This document shows, in pieces, positions 1 to 13,479 of a stretch of 64,000 bases of DNA (position 1 is the first letter of the stretch; each line of letters opens with the position of its first letter). The stretch lies in the NCBI GenBank assembly GCA_029204225.1, contig CM055095.1, positions 57,992,865-58,056,864 of the forward strand, given 5' to 3'. Below the pieces are notes generated by a model that worked only from the letters and a program-made list of their open reading frames with translations, had not been told where the DNA came from and did not search any database. The stretch comes from Diphasiastrum complanatum. Lineage: Eukaryota; Streptophyta; Lycopodiopsida; Lycopodiales; Lycopodiaceae. Made by a program: the position numbers and the translations under genes.

Positions 1-174
1 TTTACACTTGAGATATAGATTTGAGTCTACGGAGCAAGAAGTAAAATTATGCTGCAACAACAAGTGACTAATTCTTTTGTACCAGACCCTAGGAGCTTGC
101 TTGAGGCCATATAGTGCCTTATGCAATTTACATACCAAATGCTCTTAGCCTTGAAGGACGTAACCTTCTAGTTG
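1..174 (-). pseudogene. Ty1/copia reverse transcriptase fragment
   Basis: Read on the minus strand, this stretch encodes part of a copia reverse transcriptase around the signature LVCKLHKALYGLKQAPR, followed by VWYKRISHLLLQ and SVDSNLYLK, which precede the YVDD catalytic box in this family. That box lies outside the window. A TAA stop replaces a codon just before EHLVCKL, so the copy is dead. It runs off the left edge and ends close to the (CT)n tract at 197. It points opposite to element A downstream, so it belongs to a different insertion. The family call rests on motif recognition only and is fairly secure. Confidence 0.8.
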
Positions 175-194
175 ATAAATAAATATTTCTTCTT

Positions 195-769
<575 letters not shown>

Positions 770-1581
770 ATGACAAATATGGGAGAGTCCATTTTGAGTG
801 AGAGTAGCAAATTGGACGGGATTTCCAACTATGCAGTGTGGAAATTCAAAATAAAAAACATACTGATGGAGAAAGACGTGTGGGAAGTCGTCATAGGTGA
901 TGAGAGAAGGCCACCAAATGAAGTGGACATCAAAGTATTCGACAAGAAGATGAGGAAGGCTTTGACCTTCATTAACTTGTCAGTGAAGGATCACATCATT
1001 AACCACATTTGTGATGTTGTTACACCCAGACAAGCATGGGATGTGCTAAAGGACAGTTCAAGACATCAAATCCGTCAAGAATCATGTTTTTGAAGTCAAA
1101 ATTGAATAGTGCCCACATGGAGCAAGGAGAGCACATTCAGACTTATATGACTAGAATTAAGACAATGACAAATGAACTACATTCTATTGGTGAGCGCATA
1201 CGTGATGTGGAGCTGGTGCACAATGCATTGTGCGACATTGCAGAACCCTATTTGATGTTTGTGAGCGGAATAGAATCAAGAGAAAGATTGCCAACCTTTG
1301 ACGAGCTCATAGGAATTTTGATGCAGGAAGAGCAACGACTGGAAATGGTGAAAGCTAGACGTCAAAATATTGACGATCAGGCACTTGTGACACGCCAAAA
1401 ACAAGGCAAGGGCAAGGGCAAGAAGAAGTCTAAACAACAATTTTCCAAGACTTAGGAGGATGAGGGATCTTCCAGTAAGACCAAGAAGAAAGGCAAGTGC
1501 CTCCATTGTGGTAAAAAGGGCCATTGGAAGAGTGAATGTCGCAAATTCCTGGCGGAACAAGGCAAGGGGAAATCAAAATAG
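770..1581 (+). pseudogene. Element A gag (copia capsid and zinc knuckle), broken
   Basis: The ATG at 770 opens a frame beginning MTNMGESILSESSKLDG, then NYAVWKFKIKNILMEK, the typical N-terminus of copia gag polyproteins that form the cytoplasmic particle. The frame shifts near 1070 and continues with IMFLKSKLNSAHMEQGEHIQ and the DELIGILMQEEQRL block. A TAG at 1453-1455 interrupts it. The nucleic-acid-binding zinc knuckle is intact after that stop as CLHCGKKGHWKSEC (about 1498-1539), a CX2CX4HX4C motif. A second TAG at 1579-1581 ends this part. One frameshift and two stops mean no full Gag can be made. Confidence 0.85.
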
Positions 1582-1591
1582 GTAACCTTGT

Positions 1592-1979
1592 CGATGAGGG
1601 TGAGACTGAAGACTCTAGTATCGTTGTATCTACATTGTCATCTAATCAAGATGATCAAGCGTTGTATATTGACTCGAGAGCCACAAGACACATGACAGGT
1701 AACAAGGATTGGTTTAGTAGCTTGAAAGTGTTGGATAATGGAACGTCCTTTTCACAAGCAAATGGTGATGTGTGCAAAATCAAGGGGATAGGCACCTTTT
1801 CCATCCAACCACCTGATGGCAAAAGAAGGATGATCAGGGAGGTACTTTACGTACCAGGTTTTAAGAATAATCTACTTTTTGTTGGAGTCATTACTGATCA
1901 AAAGTTGAAAGTAGAATCTGCCCATGATCGTTGCTTTGTGAAGGATGTGAACCAAAAAAAGTTATTGCGGATGGAGTAA
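1592..1979 (+). pseudogene. Element A aspartic protease, active site altered
   Basis: This is the frame after the zinc knuckle. It contains ALYIDSRATRHMTGN, where the family has an IDSGAS/T..MT active site that cleaves the polyprotein. Here glycine of the D-S/T-G triad is arginine (DSR, codon AGA near 1678), which should abolish catalysis. The flap-like region VLYVPGFKNNLLFVG follows. The frame stops at 1979 and integrase continues in another frame, so there is a frameshift between the two domains. The domain call is confident; loss of activity is inferred from the triad. Confidence 0.8.
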
Positions 1980-3169
1980 GGGAGCCCAATACTAAATTCT
2001 ACAGGTTGAATGCTATAATCAAGGGGCAACATGGACTCGTATCGTCCATTCCATCGCAAACTAAGTTGCGGTATAAGAGGCTTGGTCACTTGAACTTAGG
2101 AAGCCTCAGTTTGATGAGAAAATTGGAGTTGGTAAAAGGATTGCCCACCATAAAAGACCACTTGAAATCGATGTGCAAATCATGTGTATATGGGAAGCAA
2201 CATCGAGAGAAGTTCAATAAAGGTGGTGTTGCAAGAGCAAAGAACATCCTGATTTTGATCCACACAGATTTATGCGGGCCTATGAGGACCATGTCCTTAG
2301 GTAAAGCCTTCTATTTCATGACCTTTATTGATGACATGTCACGTAAGACGTGGATCTACTTTGACAATTTTAAGAGCTTCAAAGCATTGGTCGAAAATCA
2401 GACAGGTAGGAAGATCAAAGTTCTAAGATCAAATAATGGAATTGAGTACAAGTCTAATGACTTCAATGATCTTTGTGATCAATGTGGGATCAAAAGACAA
2501 TTTACGCAAGCTCACACTCCTGCTCTCAATGGTGTAGCTGAGCGCACGAATCATACGATTGTGGAAAGTGCCAGATCTATGCTAGCTGAGATGAAACTAC
2601 CAAAAGATTTTTGGTCAGAAGCATGCAGTACGACAGTCTATCTTCAAAATAGAAGTCCTACCATTGCCATACCAAAGATAACACCTGAGGAGGCATTCAT
2701 GAAGAAGAAGCCAAAGGTGAACCACTTGCAAATCTTTGGATGTAAGGCCTTTGTACACATTCCAAAAGAAGAGAGACGTAAACTTGATGTGAAAGCTATC
2801 AACTGCATACTCCTAGGATATGATGATCGTGTGAAGGCCTATAGATGTTTTGATCCAGTGGAAAACAAAATTTATGTAAGCCATGATGTTATCTTTGATG
2901 AACCCAAGACGTATGAAGACGAGGATGCTGAGAATATAGACACATCCAGTGGGAAAGATGGTATAGTGAGGATACCTCCTGATGATGATCCATTTATTAA
3001 CTTTCCAAGTGATGAACATGAGGATACATCTCAAGATACTACTACTCAACCTCAAAAAGCAGGTTGGAGAGGTAGAGATAAACCTTTTGGTACAAGAAGT
3101 ATTGAAGTTGCAGGTGACAAACGCAAGGAAAAGGATGTACCTTGGGATACATTTTCACCAGGAAGCTGA
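1980..3169 (+). pseudogene. Element A integrase, catalytic Asp to Asn
   Basis: The frame contains the GAG-pre-integrase HHCC finger (RYKRLGHLNLGSL then CKSCVYGKQ) and the rve core that inserts element cDNA into chromosomes. The first catalytic Asp is in IHTDLCGPM. The second should be in LRSDNG but reads LRSNNGIEYKS, so it is Asn. The Glu is retained in NGVAERTNHTI. Compared with relatives, several residues are missing between TWIYF and FKALVENQTGRK, suggesting a small in-frame deletion. The C-terminal part (HLQIFGCKAFVHIP, then CILLGYDDRVKAYR) is normal for copia. The frame ends at 3169. Confidence 0.88.
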
Positions 3170-3394
3170 TCACCTGACAAGAAGCTCCCTAAGTAATTTG
3201 AGAGATTGTTGAAAAACCGCGACATGGATGACTTTCCAGGGTCATCTAGACAGGGAGAGCTACGAAGATCAACAAGAGAGAAGACACAACCTGAAAGGTA
3301 TGAAGAAAATTATGCTCTCTTATCTAGTATTATTCAAAGCAAATAACCTTCAACTTATGGTGAAGCGAAGGATGATGACATTTGGGTCAAGGCC

Positions 3395-4863
3395 ATGGGA
3401 GAGGAGATGGAGTCAATTGCTAAGCATAGCACATGGGACTTAGTAGAACCACCAGTTGGTAAGAAACCCATTGAATGCAAATGGGTATACAGGACTAAGT
3501 ACCGTGCAGATGGAAGTATAGCAAAGCACAAGGCAAGATTGGTGATCAAAGGGTATGCACAAAGTAAAGGCATCGACTATGAGGAGACCTTTGCGCCGGT
3601 ATGTAAGTGGAATACTCTACGTCTACTTGTTGCTTTAGCTTCACATTTTGGTTGGCCTTTGCATCAGATGGATGTGAAATCTGCTTTTCTAAATGGTGAA
3701 CTAGAAGAAGAGGTATTCATGGATCAACCTGAAGGCTTTATAGCGAAAGGATAGGAGAATAAAGTATGTCACTTGAAGAAAGCGCTTTATGGTCTTAAAC
3801 AGGCACCACGTGCATGATATAGCAGGATTGATGCCTACTTTCGTTCAAAGGGGATGGTGAGAACACATTCTGATCCAAATCTGTATGTCTTATGCTTTGA
3901 TGGTATGGTTGCTTTGATTGCTCTTTATGTTGATGACTTGATTATTACAAAAAATAGTCAAGAGATAATAGACATGATCAAGAAAGACCTCATGGAACAA
4001 TTCGAGATGACAGATCTCAACCTGATGCATTATTGCCTTGGAGTAGAGGTGTGGCAAAAAGGACACAAAGTGGGTTTAACATAGGTGAAGTATGTCAAAG
4101 AGTTGTTGCACAGGTTTAGGTTGCAGGATTGCAAACCAGTGAATATTCCTATTGGACCAGGTAAAAAGCTTTCTAAGCTTGATGAGTCATAGTCATTTGA
4201 TGCTACGCTGTATAGGCAGTTAGTAGGGAGCATGATTTACCTTACCACGACTAGACCAGATATATGCTATGCTGTTGGTATTGTAAGTCAGTTTATGGTA
4301 GCACCTACAAAAACGCATTGGAAGGCAGATAAGCGCATTTTGCATTATGTAAAAGGCACTTCAGATTATGGCTTGATTTACAAGAAGCATGAGGGTTTAC
4401 CTGAGTTGTGTGGCTACGTGGATGCGGATTGAGGAGGTGACTATGATGATCGTAGATCCACCACAGGGTATGTATTCCAGTTTTGTGGCAGTTGCTTTTC
4501 CTGGTCTAGTAAGAAGCAAAGTACAATTGCTCTATCCACCACAGAAAAATGTGTAGTGCAGCACAGGAAGTTATATGGTTGAGACAAATCTTGGAAGAAG
4601 TTGGCATGAGGCAAAAAAATCCCACGACGTTACATAGCGATAGTCAGAGTGGTATTCAACTAGCAAAGAATCCAATGTTCCATGCGAGAACCAAACACAT
4701 TGAGATTCAGTATCACTTTATACGTGAGAGGCTGCTGAGTCGTGAAATTCATGTTGTTCATTGTAGTACAGCATAACAACTAGCTGATATATTCACTAAG
4801 CCACTTGTTGGAGAAAAGTTTGATAAGTTTAGATCAAAGCTTTCTGTACTTAAAGTTTGTTGA
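3395..4863 (+). pseudogene. Element A reverse transcriptase and RNase H, stop-ridden
   Basis: RT begins near WDLVEPPVGKKPIECKWVYR, passes the HQMDVKSAFLNGELEEEVFM block and the ALYGLKQAPRA motif, and reaches an intact catalytic LYVDDLIIT. RNase H follows with CGYVDAD, STTGY and RTKHIEIQYHFIRE. One frame is kept from 3395 to about 4540, broken by TAG at 3752-3754, TGA at 3815-3817, TAG at 4082-4084, TAG at 4190-4192 and TGA at 4430-4432. The TGA stops sit where relatives have Trp (RAWY, DADWGG). A frameshift near 4545 precedes [18 protein letters not shown] at 4774-4776 lies just before QLADIFTKPL. Confidence 0.88.
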
Positions 4864-4908
4864 CTTTAAAGCTATGTATATGACTGTATAAAAAGTAGAC
4901 TCTAATTC

Positions 4909-4919
4909 AAGGGAGAGAG
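4909..4919 (+). promoter_or_regulatory. Element A polypurine tract
   Basis: A purine run (AAGGGAGAGAG) lies about 45 bases after the end of pol and directly before the presumed 3' LTR. This is where plus-strand DNA synthesis is primed. The LTR start appears as AGTTAGAATT rather than TGTTAG, so its first base or two may be mutated. Confidence 0.6.
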
Positions 4920-5180
4920 TTAGAATTAAAGTAGAATCATTGTGCTACTGTACTATGGGTCCTATCAGTCGATAAGGATCAGTTGGCCTCGCCACGAGGC
5001 AAGTCGACGGGAGACGCATCCCGCTAGCGACAACCTGGGTCATGCATGGGTTGCCTGAGTGAACACATTTTGAGAATTACAGTTGCTATGTGAGCTTGCA
5101 GAGGAGAGTGTTTTCTGTCTGTGTTACTGTGCAGCATGATCTGTGTTCCTGTTCGAAGCAAATTCTAAGTAGCAATTAGA
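4918..5180 (+). repeat. Probable 3' LTR of element A with a hairpin cluster
   Basis: The LTR is placed by position, after the purine tract and before an unrelated RT fragment; no 5' partner is available to prove its limits. Within it, three inverted repeats follow one another. GCCTCG/CGAGGC occupies 4986-5000 with a 3-base loop. CGGGA/TCCCG occupies 5008-5023. CAACC/GGTTG occupies 5031-5053. The segment is much more GC-rich than its surroundings. The structure would lie in the LTR transcript if transcription covers it. Confidence 0.5.
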
Positions 5181-5184
5181 AGGC

Positions 5185-5790
5185 TTAGCACAAGAGAGCA
5201 AGGAAAACTTAGTGTGCAAACTCGAGAAACCGATTTATGGTCTAAAGAAAGAACCAAGAGCCTACAATTCATGTATGAATGAGCACTTTGCAAAGGTGGG
5301 CATCACAAAGAGTGAAACAGATCCTAGCCTTTATGTCCTTAATCACGAAGGCCATGTTGTGTTCATTTTTCTTAATGTAGGTGATTCACTAAGTACAAAT
5401 AATCATAACTCATTGTTCTTTATGTAGATGATTTACTAATTACAGGAAATCATAATTCACTTTTTGACAAAATCTCATTTCTTGGTGATATTTCTCATGT
5501 GACTGGTTTAGGCTTGATGGACAATTTTTTGAGGCTAGAAGTATGACAAGGACATAGTGCTTATTGAACGCAAGTATGCATAAGAGTTATTGAAAAGATT
5601 CAATATGCATAAGTGCAAGGTGACATAATGTACTAGTCATAAAAATGCACAATAGGACGAACATAGCTACTCTAAGATACCAAATATATTTGAGATGAGA
5701 TATTGTCATAAGTTATTGCTAGATGACAATCGATAAAGTTAGTTCTAAAAGATGTAGGCCTTTATTTAGATATCTTATACTATACAAATG
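5185..5790 (+). pseudogene. Second Ty1/copia RT fragment, partly duplicated
   Basis: Translation gives LVCKLEKPIYGLKKEPRAY then DPSLYVLNHEGHVVF, which is copia RT around the YGLKQAPR box. The catalytic region appears twice in succession: a diverged FLNVGDSLSTNNHNSL (about 5367-5414) and a second copy close to consensus in another frame (YVDDLLITGNHNSL, about 5424-5460). Downstream pieces GLGLMDNFLRLEV and ELLKRFNMHKCKVT (with stops and shifts) match the usual continuation. It ends at the ATGATAAA that borders the (CT)n tract at 5796. It is a decayed fragment, unrelated to the end of element A in reading frame or order. Confidence 0.75.
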
Positions 5791-5792
5791 AT

Positions 5793-7013
<1,221 letters not shown>

Positions 7014-9640
7014 TCCTAAATTATTGTCTTAGAAAGACTTTTGGAAGACTTATTACTCAGTTTGATGTAATAAGGCTCAAGTGCTTTTGTTTTCCAACAT
7101 CCCACATAGTAAATTGATTTACCTTCATTTCACTTTGTACACTCTTACTTTATCTTCAATTCACTTTGTGCACTCTTACTTTACCCAATGCCAGACATCA
7201 CATCATGCAAAAATTTACTTGAAACTAGAGTAAAGTGATAGATATGCTAGACCTCCTCCATATTTACTATATGTTATTACTAAATGCTAGAGTTGAAAAA
7301 GTTGTGACAAGTTAAGGTGGAGGAGTTAAGGTAGGTAGATGGAGATACCTACAACACTCACACATATGCAAACCCTACTTTTGCATGTTCCACACTCACA
7401 CATGCCCAAAGCTTGCTGGTTGCATCATTGAGATCTTGGAGCCAAAGTGCTCCTTGTTGAGGCTTGACCTACACAATAAAAGGCCTAAATTTAAACCCTT
7501 AGTGCTATTCGTGATGTTTCTCATGGTAAAAATATGAACATGATCTTGTACATACTTCAAAGTTACACTTTTTATTCTCTCACAATAATCATGCAAGTTT
7601 ATTGTATACAAAATGTGTGAGAAAATCAAGAGCACAAGGTAAAGATAGAAGCAATGTCAGTTGAGAACTCAAAGCACAAGTAAACAAAAGTAGAAGAAAT
7701 GCTTGTAAGAGAAAGAGTACACAAAGAGATGATAAACAAAATAGAAAGCCCAATGTATGTATCATGCGAGATCTCCTCCTGCTCTATGTTTGCTCGATTA
7801 CAAGCTATAATAATGCCTTAGTATGGTATCTTTTGATGACTAGCAAATAATATGTGTCAAGGTATGATTGGTACAAACTGTCATTAAACAACAATTTGAA
7901 TTTAAGCCTATGATATAGAACTTGCATCCCCAGCTGCCCTCCAATTGTAACTTTTCTCATTCTCTTTTAAACCTAAAGAAAATTTAGATTGTACAACTTG
8001 CCTTTATATAGCCCCATGGTGAACATGTCCGATCCATTACTTTCTACTAGAAAATATTTTGATTTCACTTGTCATCGTGTAGCTTTTATCTAACAAAATG
8101 ATAGTGTACTTCAATAGTCTTTGTTCTACTATGAAAGATGGGATTCTTTGCTAATACAATGGAACTTTAATCAAATGATATTTTGAGAGTAGGTTGTTGA
8201 TCAATATCTTCTAAAAGCCTCCAAAATTCCATGGATTTGCATATTGTTTGCATTGCTATCGTATACCATGATTCATATGATTATGATGATGATGACATAG
8301 TTGCTTATTGATTCTCAATACCTAAGGTATATCACGTAACCAAGTTGAAAGAATAGCCTCAAGTGGATTCTCCTTGCTTTATGTTACATGCCTGGTTTGA
8401 GTCACAAGAACCCACTAGTGATACATTGTCTTTCTTTTGGTGCTATAGACCATCATTTGTTGTGCTTTTAAGGTATTTTATTATCTTTTTTGAAGCTTTC
8501 CATTGTGTTGACTCAACAATAGACATGAACTTGCTCCAAACTTGAACTACATAGCTAATTAAAGTCTCATGGTCTTAAGAGATAAATTTGTCCATTATTT
8601 ATTTGTAGATCGTAGGATATACCTTTGCTCCTTCATCGTCTTCATTGGAAAATTTTAATAAAATTTCTATGGGAGTTTCCTCCTTGGACAAATTTAATTC
8701 TATTTTTAGCAATTTTGTTGTTTTCGATCATCTTGAAAATTTTTTACTCTTTCACTTGCAACCTTTGTTTGAGATTAGAATTTCCTATCTTTTCCTTGGC
8801 AAAATTCTATTCTACATAACATCATAACAATCTTAGATATTTTCAAATCAAATATATTACATAAATATGATTTGACAATAGCATATAATAATAAGATCAT
8901 CTACCTTAAGTGTAACCATCTCTTTATCTTTCTTGTTGATTTACAAATTGGTATCAAAAGCACTTTTCTTCAAACCTATACACATGACATGGTCATCTCT
9001 TAAAGTATCACACAAACATTATACAATGCTTTCTTTAAGCTAAAGATTGTTTGTTACATACCTATGTAACTAGCAGTACTTCAGACCCCTAATTAGTCCA
9101 TTTAGTGTTGGAGACTAATGGCAAGGTACCCTTAGGATTAAGGCCAGGTAAGTGATATACCTTGGTCGGAGGTAAGGAGTCACGTGACCCTTGGATAAGG
9201 GATACTCTTAGGATTAAGGGTAGGTGCCTTAGATTAAGGTACTAGTGTCCTTGGTAAAGGGCAGGTAGGTGTCTATGCCTTGGATGGAGATGGAACCTAG
9301 TGAGGTGTTAGAAAGTTATTGGATGACTATTTTTCTAAACTTTGGGCCTCAACCTTGAACCATATCACTTAATTGGTCTAGGACCAAAGTATACATGCAC
9401 AACTTGGGCATTGGAACCTAGTGGGAGGGCGCACTTCCATGGGTCCAATGAGTTCCCAACTCCCACAAGAAAGGCACTCAAAGACATGGAAGGAGTCTCT
9501 TGACCTTCCATAAGCCTATGGAGGCTCTTGGAGATTCTTTAACTCCCCTAGGCTTCTCTCTCTCTCGTTGGATGAGCATGGAACTCCATAGTGCACTGGA
9601 GGGGTCCATGGGCCATCTATATGAGGGTAGTAGGGCACCC

Positions 9641-9643
<3 letters not shown>
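7014..9643. other. AT-rich stretch without recognised gene
   Basis: No supported coding. A 31-base tandem pair (CACTTTGT.CACTCTTACTTTA) lies at about 7121-7185. At 8948-8961 the sequence TTGGTATCAAAAGC resembles the plant initiator-tRNA primer site TTGGTATCAGAGC with two mismatches, so an eroded copia LTR could end near 8945; no coding follows to support it. From 9100 to 9300 there are irregular repeats of CCTTAGGATTAAGG-like words. Confidence 0.45.

Positions 9644-9665
<22 letters not shown>
9644..9665. repeat. Homopolymer of 22 G
   Basis: A run of 22 guanines followed by AGAGAGATCTCTCTT. Long G runs are uncommon in plant DNA. Length may be unreliable if it reflects assembly or sequencing. 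Confidence 0.9.
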
Positions 9666-9672
<7 letters not shown>

Positions 9673-10480
9673 TCTCTCTTATTTGCTTTGCTTATGCTCT
9701 AGTGTTGCTACTAGTGCGTAGAGTGCTTTCTTGTGGTAGTATGCTTAGGGTTTGGATCTTGTTTATGGTATGGGACATAAGTAGGGTTTGGATCTTGAGT
9801 ATGCTATGGAGTGTTGTGGTATGCTTGTGATTTGTTTATAGTTAGCAAGGAGGTGCTAGATAGGTCTTGCTTGGAGCTTGGATCTAGCTATGGTTGGGTG
9901 GTGAATACTTGAGGCCAGCTTGTTATCTATCTTTGTGTTTAAAGAGTAGGGACACAGGTGGAGGAGAGATCCTTGGAGGCTTGCAGATCCTTACTTGCAG
10001 GTGGAGGCATCCTAGCTTGGAGTTGGGGAGCATCTTGAAGCTTGCAGGTTGTTTGGAGGACATTTGGAGGCTCTACCTTGGACTTGGAGGACTTCCTCAC
10101 CTCAACTTGTAAAACTTTTATTTTATAATGAACCATGGAGGATATTCTACAAAGACGACTTCTTTGAGATATTTATTGGGGAAGGCCAATTAGTATTGTC
10201 TCCAACCAAATTCAGCTACAAGTACAAGGACACCTATTTTCCTTCGTCATCTTGCTATTAGTGTAATAGTTTCATTATATTATAGACCAACTTCACTAGC
10301 ATTCAACGACAATATAATAAAATGTTTTTGTTCCAAGCTATATAATGATGTACAAAACCTCACTCAAAACTAGTACTGGATCAAGAAATGTGCGCTTAAG
10401 CTGGTTTGTTCCAATGTCAATGTTTGTCAGCTCTTTTTCAAACATGGAGGTGCATTGAACCCCCACATTGTTTGTTTGCA
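9666..10480. other. Spacer without recognised gene
   Basis: Contains loosely repeated TTGGAG/CTTGGA words (9850-10100). No coding similarity is visible. Confidence 0.45.
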
Positions 10481-10499
10481 AAAATCTATCAGATGTTTT

Positions 10500-10690
10500 T
10501 TATTCAAATTCATGGACAAAGGTTGGGATATAAAATCCACTGTAGATATAGAATGTGGCAATGCTAATGTTCTTATTGTACTTGACTTTGTACAACATAC
10601 AAGTTCCTTCCTAGAAGGTGTATCAACTAGGTTCCATATTTGAGTTTTCATGATAATGTTGTATTCTCTCTAATATCCAGTTGGCATTAC
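10500..10690 (-). pseudogene. Minus-strand copia RT N-terminal remnant
   Basis: On the minus strand REYNIIMKTQIWNLVDTP then SRKEL corresponds to the start of copia RT, where relatives read EYNSIMKNQTWELVDLP followed by a GCKWVYKVKY block. A shifted frame gives LYKVKYN. The copy then loses similarity. It is short and frameshifted. The assignment rests on one block of about 18 residues, so it is probable rather than certain. Confidence 0.6.
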
Positions 10691-12249
10691 TTACTTTCCT
10701 TGGCCATTCAAAATATCTAATCAACTTGAAAGATGTAACCACATTCTTAGTGTATCTCCACAATTATGCATGACATAAGAAATGAATTGACAAGTGGTTT
10801 GTGTCTATATCTAGAGTAGTTATACTCATTGCTATATGTGAAACTTTTCATGAGCACCAATATATTTACACATCAATTTATCAATGAGAAGAGCAAAATA
10901 AAAGGAGAAGAGAATCGTTGAGGAGATGAGACATTCTCTCATGCAATATAATCTCTTGTTTGAATGAGTACATTTATCAAGTTTTTGATTAATGACAATG
11001 TTGTCAATAAATCTCATTGATTTTTTGTTGTAAAATTGTCGTTATTGATTTGAGCATAAATGTGCTATTGAGGACACAATTATAGTGATATGTCACTATA
11101 AGGACAATGAACTTTTGATTTGATTAGAGGACAACTTAATTGAATTCTAATCAATCAAGTTTTGATATTTTCAGTTGATTAATATTGAATGCTATAGAGT
11201 TTAATATCATCTTTAAAAAAAAATCATACTCAAAATATTCCAAGTCGATTGAACCCATACTTTTTTTAAGGTGTTACTAGATGCCAATTAAAGCTAGCAC
11301 TATTGAGTGACGAGACTAATAATCACAAGAACACAATACTGATATGTTTGCAGTTATCATTTCACCAAATAAAATTCTTGTTTATCGACATCATTTTATG
11401 GTATATATATCTAAATTTGTGATCTAGCATGCTATGACATATGCTAACGACAACATTGCTGAGGGGAGTAACTAGGTCAATACAAATATACAATTGTCCA
11501 AGGTAGGGATTTGAATGTTTTGATCTACATTATAGAAGCTATTGTGTATGTTTGACATACCATGTGGCATAACCTGAAGGAGGGAATCAAAGTGTTCAAG
11601 TGTAGGACAAGAAGTATTTATCTCTTGTCAAATTTCATCAGCGTGCCTTTGACTACAAACCTAACCTTTCTTTAAAATTATTATCGGAGCCCCGTCTGCA
11701 TTAACCTTGGGTTTGAGACCCCAAGAAACTTGTGAACTCAAAAACTTTCTAAAAAATGTTGGTGGTTATTATTGCTGAACCATACAAGATTATGCAACTA
11801 TCGCTTTACCACTCATTCAAATGCTTAAGATATTGATGCACCAAATTGTATATGTTTAGCTACATTGTTTTGCTTGGATTTATATTATGTATTTCAAGAC
11901 AACAACAATAAAAAAGTAAGATAAATGATCATGAAAACTTGATTCACTACAGAATAAAGTGGAGTAAATTACTGAATGACAATAAATATCTATCTCATTT
12001 CAAAAGGAAATGTATAGTGTTTGTTACATCAATTCTTTTGATTTTGATTAGATTTTTCTTCTTCTTCTTTCAATATAAAGAAGAAACACCTAGTACATAC
12101 ATGAGCTATACTTCAAATTTCTCATTTGAAGATGACTCAATCTATGTTATAAATAGGTTTGAGTTATAAGTTCATGATCTCAAGTATTTAAGTGTTACAA
12201 GGTGGATGAAATTGAAGAACTACTTGAACATTAACACCGAACCCAAATA
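10691..12249. other. AT-rich spacer without recognised gene
   Basis: No domain recognised on either strand. It may be degraded sequence of the neighbouring copia and gypsy elements. Confidence 0.4.
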
Positions 12250-12526
12250 GAGAGATACATAACGAAGAGTTTTGTCAATTTTACTTGAGGGATGGCCAAT
12301 CTAGATAAAGTTCAAAAGATGACAGTAGCAAAGAGTGTAGCCTTGAACTTATTAAAGCCTTTGTCAAAGCCTGAATAAGAAACATACATTAGTTTATTAA
12401 ATGAATATAAAGAATTTTTTTGCTTGGTCCATGAAAGTTTTGAAAGGCATACCTAATAAGAGTTTGGTGAAAATCATATTGATCCAAAGAAAGGAGCCAT
12501 TCTTGTTAGGTAAAAATTGTTTAGAT

Positions 12527-12586
12527 CCTCAATATTCTTTGTTAGTAAAGGCAAATCCTCAATATTCTTTGTTAGTAAAGGCTTAA
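12527..12586 (+). repeat. 30-bp tandem duplication inside the gypsy remnant
   Basis: The 30-base unit starting CCTCAATATTCTTTG occurs twice in direct succession (12527-12556 and 12557-12584), giving a repeated PQYSLLVKA in the local frame. Confidence 0.9.
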
Positions 12587-13479
12587 TTGGACAAATATCT
12601 AGAGTAAAACATTATGTATTTAATGTTCAGTACTAAATGAGTTTTCCCAATAGTTGTGATTCTTGTGAAGAACACATGAAAAATCTACATTTGTCAAGAT
12701 TTCATAAAGTTAATTCAAACAATAAAAACAGGTCATCACCCATTTTTGTTTATAGATTCAAATTTAAAATGAAGTGGCAATACATGGGAATAAAGTTACT
12801 TAGATGGATTCTTCCAATACAATCAAGTGTTGATTTGACCAAAAGAACAATTGAAGATAACATATATTGTAAATTGGGGAGACATGCATGCAAATCCACC
12901 TACCAAATTTCAACACATAATTTTTGTGTTTATGGCAAGATGCTAGAACATCTGAGCAAGTTTAGAACAACTTTGGTTAGATGCCAAAAAACTCTACATT
13001 TATTACATCCAAAAAAAAATTTCTTTGAGATGATAACGAGGACCTTGCTTGGACATAAAATATCTTCTTGAGAAATTGAGATTGACCAATACGTCAATAC
13101 TTTTTCATTCACTATTGAGACTATGCTCAGCCAAAATAATGAACCAAAAATAGACTAACTTGTATAATATGTTGAAAGACAATTGTCAAACAATTGTCAA
13201 TCCACTAGGCTAAGAGCGAAGCTTTGGGCATGGCATGGATTACAGAAAAAAAAAAAAGTTGTCACTATTTGCTTGGTTTGCCATTTACATATGTCGACCA
13301 CTGTTGTTTGAAGTAGTTAATAAACAAATTATCAGGGCATATTGCATGGTGGATACTTTTGCTTCAAGAATATACTTTTGAAGTGAAACCTCATCGAGAT
13401 AAACATCACTCAAATGCAAATTAATTGTCAACATTGGAGCCTTCTATGTTGATAAGACCTCTAGAGGACGCATTTCTTG

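Larger units (their letters stand above)
770..5180 (+). mobile_element. Element A: degenerate Ty1/copia retrotransposon
   Basis: Domains follow copia order: gag (770-1581), protease (1592-1979), integrase (1980-3169), reverse transcriptase and RNase H (3395-4863), a purine tract (4909-4919), then a probable 3' LTR to about 5180. Several frameshifts and at least eight stop codons break it, and two catalytic residues are lost. No 5' LTR was found. Its gag start resembles that of element C near 44.3 kb (shared SSKL and NYA.WKFK..NILMEK blocks), so the two belong to related lineages. It is almost certainly immobile. Confidence 0.88.

Noticed and set aside
8948-8961. TTGGTATCAAAAGC as a primer-binding site
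   Set aside because: Two mismatches to the standard site and no LTR pair or gag; kept only as a remark.
11939-12169. Open frame with a hydrophobic stretch as a small membrane protein
   Set aside because: AT-rich phenylalanine run next to a gypsy remnant; no start context or similarity.
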